Source: Bin87 sp965204905
GTDB taxonomy: Bacteria; Chloroflexota; Dehalococcoidia; Lucifugimonadales; UBA3495
Assembly: GCA_965204905.1 (NCBI GenBank)
Contig: OZ242042.1
Coordinates: forward strand, 3,596,001 to 3,660,000
Length of the DNA stretch: 64,000 nt
Direction of reading: 5' to 3'
The stretch's first letter is position 1. The number at the start of each line of letters is the position of its first letter. Made by a program: the position numbers and the translations under genes. This document shows positions 57,951-64,000 of the stretch, piece by piece. The notes below the pieces were generated by a model that was given only the letters and a program-made list of their open reading frames with translations, was not told the DNA's origin and did not search any database.

Positions 57951-59441
57951 TCAACAGATGCTGGGAGCGTCCCGCATCAGCATCTCCTCCAACACTTTGG
58001 GCAGCTCGGAACAGGCTACGTTGTTCATCACCGGAGTCGGGGGCTTGCCGTCGCGCAGAGCGGCGCCGCCCCGGTAAATGTCCACCGCTTCCAGGATTTC
58101 GCCGTCCACTCGGATGCGTTTGCCCACCAGTCCGACGTCGGCCAGCGTGTGGTTCGCGCATCCGTTGGCGCAACCCGACCAGTAAATTGAAACCGGGCCG
58201 ATGTTGGGGAGACGCTTTTCCAGCGCGCGCGCCGTTTCCATGGCCCGCTCCTTGGTCTCGATCAACGAGAAGTGGCAGTAGTCGATGCCCGTGCAGCTCA
58301 CGGTCCCCCGCGTGATGTCCGAAGGCCGGTAGGACAGCGTTTGCAAAAGGGGTTCGGCGGTCAACGCTTCCAACCGTTCATCCGGCACGTTGGGGATGAT
58401 CAGGTTCTGCTCCGGCGTGATGCGAATTTCGCCGTCGCCATATTCATCGGCCAGGTCGGCCACGCCGCGCAGTTGCACCGTGGTGATGCGGCCCACCGGA
58501 ACGCACAGGCCCACGTAGTTCAGGCCCGTTTGCTGTTGCGGAAACACACCGATGTGGCTGGTATGGGCGTCGGTGGCTGCGTCCTTGCCGGCGCTGAGCA
58601 GAAGCCGCCCGGCCCGCGCTTCGATCTCGGCGCGGAACCGTTCGGCTCCCCATTCCGCAATCAGGAAAGCCAGCCGCACCTTGTTGCGGGCTTCCCGCGA
58701 ACCGTGGTCGCGGAAGATCAGCACGATGTGGTTGCAAATCTCTGCTGCCTCATCCGGGGTGACGAACAGGTCCAGCGGCGTGCTCGGCGTGTACCCACCG
58801 GACCCCATCTTGCCGCCCACGGCCACGTTGAACCCGGCGACTTCCTGACCCTCAACGATCTTGACCGCCGGCGTCATGGCGATGTCCTGCGTGGATACAT
58901 GGGTGCAGTTTTCCAGGCAGCCGGTGATGGTCACGTTGAACTTGCGCGGCAGGTTGGTGTACTCCCGGTTGCCCATGAACATATCGGTGAACTGTCGGGC
59001 GATGGGAGAGGCGTCCAGCAGTTCGTGGGGCGTCAGGCCGGCGGCGGGGCAGCCCACGACGGTACGGATGTTGTCCATGCCCGTTTGCAGGGAAATCAGA
59101 CCCACGGCATCCAGCCGCTGCCAGATGTCCGGCACTTGCTCGATGCTGAACTCCCTCAACTGAACCTGCTGGCGAGTGGTCAGATCGGCGAATCCCTTGC
59201 CGTAGTCGTCACTGATGCCGGCGATGGCGCGAAACTGGGCAGAGTTGCTGATGCCGTTGGAAATGCGTATCCGCATCATAAACCGGCCTGGGGTCTGGCG
59301 TCGGAAGAAAATACCCGCCCACTTCAGGCGGTCGCGATCATCCGTGGCAATAGACTCCCAACCCTCACGGCTGAACGTGGGAATGTCCTTCAGGATGTCC
59401 AGGCCATCCTTTTCCGCCTTGAGTACCTCGATCTTGTTCAT
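57951..59441 (-). CDS. Ferredoxin-type nitrite/sulfite reductase
   Basis: 496 residues with the duplicated half-domain layout of siroheme reductases: FFRRQTPGRFMMRIRISNG, then TTRQQVQLREF, then GCPAAG. The [4Fe-4S]/siroheme cysteines are CTGIDYC (about 395-402) and CANGC (about 432-437), matching the C-x5-C ... C-x3-C signature. It reduces nitrite to ammonia or sulfite to sulfide with six electrons. The sequence does not settle which. No nitrate or sulfate assimilation genes are beside it. Confidence 0.85.
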   Translation of the reverse strand: MNKIEVLKAEKDGLDILKDIPTFSREGWESIATDDRDRLKWAGIFFRRQTPGRFMMRIRISNGISNSAQFRAIAGISDDYGKGFADLTTRQQVQLREFSIEQVPDIWQRLDAVGLISLQTGMDNIRTVVGCPAAGLTPHELLDASPIARQFTDMFMGNREYTNLPRKFNVTITGCLENCTHVSTQDIAMTPAVKIVEGQEVAGFNVAVGGKMGSGGYTPSTPLDLFVTPDEAAEICNHIVLIFRDHGSREARNKVRLAFLIAEWGAERFRAEIEARAGRLLLSAGKDAATDAHTSHIGVFPQQQTGLNYVGLCVPVGRITTVQLRGVADLADEYGDGEIRITPEQNLIIPNVPDERLEALTAEPLLQTLSYRPSDITRGTVSCTGIDYCHFSLIETKERAMETARALEKRLPNIGPVSIYWSGCANGCANHTLADVGLVGKRIRVDGEILEAVDIYRGGAALRDGKPPTPVMNNVACSELPKVLEEMLMRDAPSIC

Positions 59442-59567
59442 AGGGCGCGCTCCCTGTGGCCGGAAATGCCACGTCTATGCGTTTCGCCCTACCAACGTAA
59501 ACGCCGGGTGTTGCGCCCCTGTTGCCGCAAAATTAATGGATGGTAAAGGTTCCGTAAAATTAATGTG

Positions 59568-59605
59568 ACAACAAAAAGCCCCCTCCGATAATCACCGGAA
59601 GGGGC
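59568..59605 (-). terminator. Rho-independent terminator of the dienelactone hydrolase gene
   Basis: Stem GCCCCCTCCG / CGGAAGGGGC (one mismatch); on the minus strand the stem is followed by TTTTTGTTGT. It lies 25 bp after the end of the hydrolase gene. Confidence 0.8.
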
Positions 59606-59629
59606 TGTTGAAATCTTCGCGTTGAGCGC

Positions 59630-60418
59630 TTACTTCAGGTGCTCGTTGAAGAACGCGATGGTGCGGGCCTGCGCGTCGTTGGCGGCGGCTTCGTTGTAGC
59701 TGTCGCGGTCGTCGCAGTTGAAGCCGTGGCCGGCGTCGGGGTACGACTTGAAGTCGTGGGCCTTGCCGGCGGCCGTCAGCGCTTCCGAAATCTGCGCCAC
59801 GTCCGCTGGCGTCGGGTTCCCGTCGGTATCGCCGAAGTTGCCCAGCAGCGGTATGCTGATGTTGGCGGTGCCGTCGATTGGGGTCACCCCGTCGCCGTAG
59901 GCGCCCATGATCGCGCCGCCGTAATAGACCACGCCGGCGCTGAGGCCGTCGCACGCGCTGGCAGCCAGATAGACCACGCGACCACCCATGCAGTAGCCGA
60001 CGATTCCGATCTTCTGCCCACGAGTGCGGGGATAGGTGCGCTGCAGGTAGTCAACAGTGGCATTGATGTCGGCAATGATGCCGGCGCCGGAGAGTTCCGG
60101 CATGTAGGTGTTGATAGCGGCGTCAAAATCGTCGGCGGTGTAGCCAAGCATGGGGTTGGGGTTCCGCTCGTTCCTATGGAACATTGCGGGAGCGACGGCT
60201 ACGTAGCCTTCAGCGGCAAACCGGTCGGCGACGCGCTGGATGTGTTGGTTCACGCCAAATGCTTCTTGGACAACGATTATGGCGGGCAGACTCGTCCCTG
60301 CGCTGGGCGCCGGGAAACTAACGTAGGCAGCCATATCGCCGGCCTCGGCGATGTTGGCGCCGGACTCGCGATCTTCCGCTGGGTCTGGCATTCGGATGTT
60401 TTCCCAGAACGACGGCAT
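59630..60418 (-). CDS. Dienelactone hydrolase family protein
   Basis: ATG 60418 follows a strong GGAGGAGG. The 262-residue protein has the Cys nucleophile elbow GYCMGGR, acid in GNFGDTDG and His in PDAGHGFNC, the Cys-Asp-His triad of dienelactone hydrolases. It opens IIVVQEAFGVNQHI, the family's oxyanion segment. These enzymes open lactones in chloroaromatic degradation, or act as general esterases. Monocistronic with its own terminator. Confidence 0.85.
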   Translation of the reverse strand: MPSFWENIRMPDPAEDRESGANIAEAGDMAAYVSFPAPSAGTSLPAIIVVQEAFGVNQHIQRVADRFAAEGYVAVAPAMFHRNERNPNPMLGYTADDFDAAINTYMPELSGAGIIADINATVDYLQRTYPRTRGQKIGIVGYCMGGRVVYLAASACDGLSAGVVYYGGAIMGAYGDGVTPIDGTANISIPLLGNFGDTDGNPTPADVAQISEALTAAGKAHDFKSYPDAGHGFNCDDRDSYNEAAANDAQARTIAFFNEHLK

Positions 60419-60620
60419 AGTATCTCCTCCTCCATTGGTTACGCAAAAGACGCTGGTGCGGCTAGAGACTGACGAACGCGACGCCTCTAACCGTCCTTGC
60501 CATTCGTGCGCCGGAATTGTAACAAAGGTTGCCCGGCCAAACAAGCGGCCCTTTACATAGTCATCCGGCCCCGGCGATCTCGCATAAGGCTCGCCAGTAG
60601 AGCCTCGTCCGGCCACGCCC

Positions 60621-61865
60621 TCACTCCAGCAGAAAATCGGCCACGGCCAGGGACACGTCGGGAAACGCCAGCGGGCTGATCCTGCCGTCTGCCGTCACCA
60701 CCCGCCGGCTCCGATATACCCCATCAACCGGGTCGCTGTACGCCTCCACCTGCCGCGCCCGCACGTTGACGATCCAGACTTCGGGGATGCCGGCGGCGGC
60801 GTAGCGGGCCAGCTTTACGTCCCGGTCAAACACCAGCGAACTAACGGCCACTTCGATCAGCAGCAGCACGTCGTCAGGCGTGGGCCTCTGTTGATGATAA
60901 TCATCGCGCAACCGCACCACCGCGATGTCCGGTTCAGGCAAACCATAGTCGTCAAGCCGCACCGAGTTCTGTACCCGAACCCAGGCTCGATCATATAGTC
61001 GGTAAGACAGTTCGCCTCCCAACCTGGTAGTGCCGTCTTCGTGGGGTTCTCCAATGGGTGGCATTACGATTATCTCTCCATCTATTAGTTCGACCCGTTC
61101 GTCTTCCGACAAGATGCCCGCTTCGGCCATGGCGCAGTATTCGTCCACAGTGAACAGGCGTCGGGTTGGCGCAGGTTCCCGTTCGGGCGGAGCCCCTGCC
61201 GTCGCCGTTGGGGTGATTGTCGGAGCAATGGTGGTAGTCATTTTGAAACCCCACTCCAGCAGAAAGTCGGCCACCGCCAGGGACACGTCGGGAAACGCCA
61301 GCGGGCTGATGCTGCCGTCGGCCGTAACCACGCGCCGGCTGCGATACGTTCCGTCAACCGGGTCAGCATAGGCTTCCACCTGCCGGGCGCGCACGTTGAC
61401 GATCCAGACTTCAGGGATGCCGGCGGCAGCGTAGCGGGCCAGCTTCACCTCCCGGTCAAAGTCCAATGACGGGTCGGAAACTTCGACCAGCAGCAACACG
61501 TCGGCCGGGGTTGGTCGTTCTTGATAATGGTCGGGACGCAACCGTACCACAGCGATGTCCGGTTGGGGCAAACTACCATCATTGAGTCGAATGGACTCCT
61601 GCACTCTGACCAGAGCGCGGTCGTACAGCAGGTAATTCAGCTGGCGATTCAACCAGTCAGTACCGTGCTCGTGAGGTTCTCCAATGGGTGGCATTATGAT
61701 TATCTCTCCATCTATTAGCTCGACCCGTTCGTCTTCCGACAAGATGCCCGCTTCGGCCATGGCGCAGTATTCGTCCACCGTGAACAGGCGTCGGGTTGGC
61801 GCAGGTTCCCGTTGGAGTGGAGACGTTTCTGGCTCAGGCGCAGGAGCGAGGACTGTCGTGGTCAT
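60621..61865 (-). CDS. Fused tandem Uma2-family (DUF820) endonuclease-like protein
   Basis: 414 residues made of two near-identical Uma2 domains, about 1-205 and 210-414, joined by WGFKMTTTI, where the second copy's start codon is still visible. Each has RRLFTVDEYCAMAEAGILSE, PDIAVVR, LLL(V/I)EV and KLARYAAAGIPEVWIVNVRA, the PD-(D/E)XK-type core. In copy 1 the site reads EVSDPSLDFDREVK; in copy 2 it is EVAVSSLVFDRDVK, losing an Asp-Pro. GGAGG precedes the start. Uma2 proteins are usually single-domain; function poorly known. Follows the DUF1015 gene by 16 bp. Confidence 0.85.
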   Translation of the reverse strand: MTTTVLAPAPEPETSPLQREPAPTRRLFTVDEYCAMAEAGILSEDERVELIDGEIIIMPPIGEPHEHGTDWLNRQLNYLLYDRALVRVQESIRLNDGSLPQPDIAVVRLRPDHYQERPTPADVLLLVEVSDPSLDFDREVKLARYAAAGIPEVWIVNVRARQVEAYADPVDGTYRSRRVVTADGSISPLAFPDVSLAVADFLLEWGFKMTTTIAPTITPTATAGAPPEREPAPTRRLFTVDEYCAMAEAGILSEDERVELIDGEIIVMPPIGEPHEDGTTRLGGELSYRLYDRAWVRVQNSVRLDDYGLPEPDIAVVRLRDDYHQQRPTPDDVLLLIEVAVSSLVFDRDVKLARYAAAGIPEVWIVNVRARQVEAYSDPVDGVYRSRRVVTADGRISPLAFPDVSLAVADFLLE

Positions 61866-61881
61866 GGCGAAACCTCCCAGG

Positions 61882-63165
61882 CTAGATGCTGCCGTCCAGC
61901 CGGTTGATGACCAGGCCGGTGGGCAGCTTGGGGTAGAAGAACGTCGATTTGGGCGGCAATCGGTTGCCCGCGCTCACAATCTGCCGGAAGGGCTCCAGCG
62001 GGAACGGCTTGAGCAGAATGGCCATCTGCTGCTCTCCCAGGTTCACCTGCTGCACGATGGCGTCGTGGTCGGGGCTGTAATCGATGCAGCCGGCCAGCGC
62101 GTCCTCCAGCGCCGGCGCCAGCACCCGCTCCTGTAGCACCCACGCTTCCGAAACGGCCAGTTGGCCCCAGTCTGCCCAATCCACGCCGGAGCGCAGCGTA
62201 TGCAGGGTGGGCGGGCCGTCGCTCCAGAACACCGAGAAGCAATGCGCGCTCTCCCCCACTCGCGCCACCTCGCTCACCGCCTCCGCCGGCGTTACGTCGG
62301 GATTCAGCGGCCGCGAATCAAACAACCCGTTCAGCAGCGCCCGCACGTCGCCCAGTTGCTCATCGGTCATCCCGCCGGCCACCCGGTGGTACGGCAAGAG
62401 CAGCAACCCCGGGTCGTCAAATTCCACCAGCGTCATCATCACGTAGTTGCTCGCCGCCGCCTCATCCGAACGCTGCTCGCCGGCCTGGTTCCGGCTGTAG
62501 CGCAGCGCCGCCTCGTAGCGGTGGTGTCCGTCCGCCAGGAACACCGGACGGTTGGCGAACGTTTCCGTGATGGCCCCCTGCGTCTCCGTGTCGGCGATGC
62601 GCCACAGTTCCGCGTTCCCGCCGGCCGGAGTCGTCCCGGTGGTGTCCGGCGCGTTTTCCAGCACGCCGCCGAAGATGCGTTGCAGGTCGCCTTGAGCGTC
62701 GCGGTACAGCGACATGATCGGGCTGAACTGGGCCTGGCAGGCATCCAGGAGCGCGACCCGATCCAGTACCGCCGGCTCCCGCGTGAACTCATGGGGCAGC
62801 ACGCCCCCGGCGTCATAGTCCTCCACCAGCACGTCGGCAAACAGGCCGATATGCTGCCGGCGTCGGCCTCCAAAGTCATAAGTGTGACGCATCAGGTAGA
62901 AGCATGGCCCGTCGTCCTGGCGCAGCGCGCCGTCCGCCAGCCACTGCCGGAAAAGTTGCGCGGCCTGCTGGTATCCCGCCTGCGGGTCCACCGGGTCCGG
63001 CTGCTCGCCGCCCTCCAGATGCACGGCGTTGTACTCGCTGCGCGTTTGCAGATCTGCTTTCAGTTCCGGCCCAATCATGTCGTAGGGCGGGCAGATCACG
63101 TCGGAAAGGCTGCCGACAACGGCAGGGTCAAAACGGCAGCCGCGAAAGGGTTTGATAGTGGCCAT
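61882..63165 (-). CDS. DUF1015 family protein
   Basis: ATG 63165 (MATIKPFRGCRFDP) is the conserved start; the frame is open farther upstream. 427 residues with the family marks VICPPYDMIG, then YNAVHLEGG, then DGPCFYLMRHTY, then PVFLADGHHRYEAALRY and the C-terminal FYPKLPTGLVINRLDG. DUF1015 proteins often neighbour serine-pathway genes and are sometimes called SerC-like. Reaction unknown. Operon with the tandem Uma2 gene. Confidence 0.85.
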   Translation of the reverse strand: MATIKPFRGCRFDPAVVGSLSDVICPPYDMIGPELKADLQTRSEYNAVHLEGGEQPDPVDPQAGYQQAAQLFRQWLADGALRQDDGPCFYLMRHTYDFGGRRRQHIGLFADVLVEDYDAGGVLPHEFTREPAVLDRVALLDACQAQFSPIMSLYRDAQGDLQRIFGGVLENAPDTTGTTPAGGNAELWRIADTETQGAITETFANRPVFLADGHHRYEAALRYSRNQAGEQRSDEAAASNYVMMTLVEFDDPGLLLLPYHRVAGGMTDEQLGDVRALLNGLFDSRPLNPDVTPAEAVSEVARVGESAHCFSVFWSDGPPTLHTLRSGVDWADWGQLAVSEAWVLQERVLAPALEDALAGCIDYSPDHDAIVQQVNLGEQQMAILLKPFPLEPFRQIVSAGNRLPPKSTFFYPKLPTGLVINRLDGSI

Positions 63166-63271
63166 GGGTGTGATGACTCCGAAACGAAAATCGAATAGCC
63201 GCATTATACGATACGGCATCCTCGGTCCCGCCGAAATCTCCCGGAGGCTATGGCAGTGGACGATTAGCCGT

Positions 63272-64000
63272 TCAGGCGTCCTGGGCGGCAAGGAGCCTGG
63301 CCGCCGTTTCCCTCGCCTCGTCCATGGTGCCGACTATCTGGTCCTGTGGGACACGCTTCAGGATGTCCAGGGCAATGAGGTTGCGGGCGGGCAGACCCGA
63401 AAGCCCCATCACGATGCATTCAACGTCCTGGAATATGGCGGTGTCGATCAATTGCTCCACCACCAGAGCCGCGCTGTCGTCGATGTGCACGGTGTCGGAG
63501 AAGTTGAGGATCACAACCTCGTGGTCACGTATGTCTTCCCCAATGGTTTCAATCAGCTTGCCGGAGGACGCCACGGTAAAAGCTCCCCTGAGCGCCACCA
63601 TGCCCACCCGCGCGGTGAAGTCGTCCACTTCTTGCTGCTCATCGTTATTGCCAAAGAAAATCTGGTCGAGTATGGGCACCGATATGACGCTGTCCAGCTC
63701 CAGGCGCTCGAACTGCCGCGCGCTGGTCACCGCGGCCGCTATCATGCCCACGGCTACGGCGGCGATCAGATCAAGGAATACCGTCAGTCCGAGAGTGAGC
63801 AGCATGACCGCCAAGTGTTCACGCTGCACCCGGTGCATCCGGGCCACGAACCGCCAGTCTATGGTGTCCAGCGCGACTTTCACCAGGATGCCGGCCAGGA
63901 CCGCGTTGGGTATCAGGGCAACGTACTGGCCCAGCAGCAGCACCATGACCGCGAGAATGCCTACGGCAATTACCCCTGAAACGAAGGTCCATCCGCCGGC
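63272..64000 (-). CDS. SulP-family anion transporter, C-terminal part (truncated by window)
   Basis: The frame is open to the window end, so the start lies outside. 242 residues remain: the last membrane helices (VALIPNAVLAGILVKVALDT and LLTLGLTVFLDLIAAVAVG) and a STAS domain (about 130-225 of this part) with VVILNFSDTVHIDDSAALVV. SulP proteins move sulfate, bicarbonate or dicarboxylates. The STAS loop keeps the DDSA where anti-sigma antagonists carry a phosphorylatable Ser. Confidence 0.85.
   Translation of the reverse strand, partial: AGGWTFVSGVIAVGILAVMVLLLGQYVALIPNAVLAGILVKVALDTIDWRFVARMHRVQREHLAVMLLTLGLTVFLDLIAAVAVGMIAAAVTSARQFERLELDSVISVPILDQIFFGNNDEQQEVDDFTARVGMVALRGAFTVASSGKLIETIGEDIRDHEVVILNFSDTVHIDDSAALVVEQLIDTAIFQDVECIVMGLSGLPARNLIALDILKRVPQDQIVGTMDEARETAARLLAAQDA

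Overview
ORGANISM. The window is GC-rich bacterial DNA, densely coded on both strands. The gene content is environmental and oligotroph-like: OFA/MCT-type MFS transporters, a Rieske oxygenase, an LLM flavin monooxygenase, amidohydrolase-2, a stand-alone ThDP enzyme, orphan substrate-binding proteins, Uma2 and DUF1015 proteins. Families of short dispersed palindromes are abundant. Together this resembles genomes of Chloroflexota (Dehalococcoidia/SAR202-like or sponge-associated lineages). That assignment is inference; no rRNA gene is present. One tRNA-Gly(CCC) with encoded CCA was found. LAYOUT. 0-6.3 kb: end of an MFS permease, a PAS-LuxR regulator with two palindromes upstream, a membrane protein, an acidic anchored protein, a collagen-like surface protein and a second MFS permease. 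7.1-9.7 kb: coiled-coil protein, ThDP-dependent enzyme, retropepsin-like protease. 9.9-11.4 kb: a translationally overlapping three-gene unit of membrane protein, 47-aa membrane peptide and DUF6414-like protein, visibly AT-richer than its surroundings. 11.6-14.7 kb: a PIN toxin-like pair, then divergent alpha/beta-hydrolase and amidohydrolase. 14.8-24.1 kb: a run of four secreted surface proteins on the minus strand (collagen-like, FN3/IPT, cadherin-like, eight FN3). The last three share an N-terminal motif and a leader hairpin that holds the ribosome-binding site. 24.1-28.1 kb: a repeat-packed region with a zinc ribbon, a phage terminase large subunit and a portal protein, the latter two carrying dispersed palindromes in frame. 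28.1-29.7 kb: a double-MazF protein overlapping an unknown partner. 29.7-38.8 kb: Na/Pi cotransporter relative, tRNA-Gly, MFS, lipoprotein, orphan substrate-binding protein, NHL protein, haloacid dehalogenase, YdeI-like protein. 38.9-42.0 kb: a defence-like cluster of small acidic protein, degenerate PIN protein, fused ABC-ATPase/TOPRIM protein (OLD/PARIS-like architecture) and HNH endonuclease. 42-50.5 kb: membrane coiled-coil protein, Rieske oxygenase, LLM oxidoreductase, hydrolase, an FN3/helical/periplasmic-binding fusion, and a frameshifted aspartic protease. 50.6-64 kb: epimerase, thioredoxin reductase, a tandem pair of related small proteins, TauE/SafE, AcoX-like kinase, amidase, nitrite/sulfite reductase, dienelactone hydrolase, a fused tandem Uma2, DUF1015 and the end of a SulP transporter. 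HOW IT WORKS TOGETHER. Much of the core content suits scavenging and oxidising organic compounds: binding proteins and MFS carriers for uptake, and hydrolases, oxygenases and a dehalogenase for processing. The accessory content consists of cell-surface adhesion, toxin/defence modules and a phage packaging remnant. The best candidates for something undescribed are the hairpin-leader surface operon, the in-frame palindromes in phage genes, the ATPase-TOPRIM + HNH pair, the DUF6414-like overlapping operon and the double MazF with its partner.
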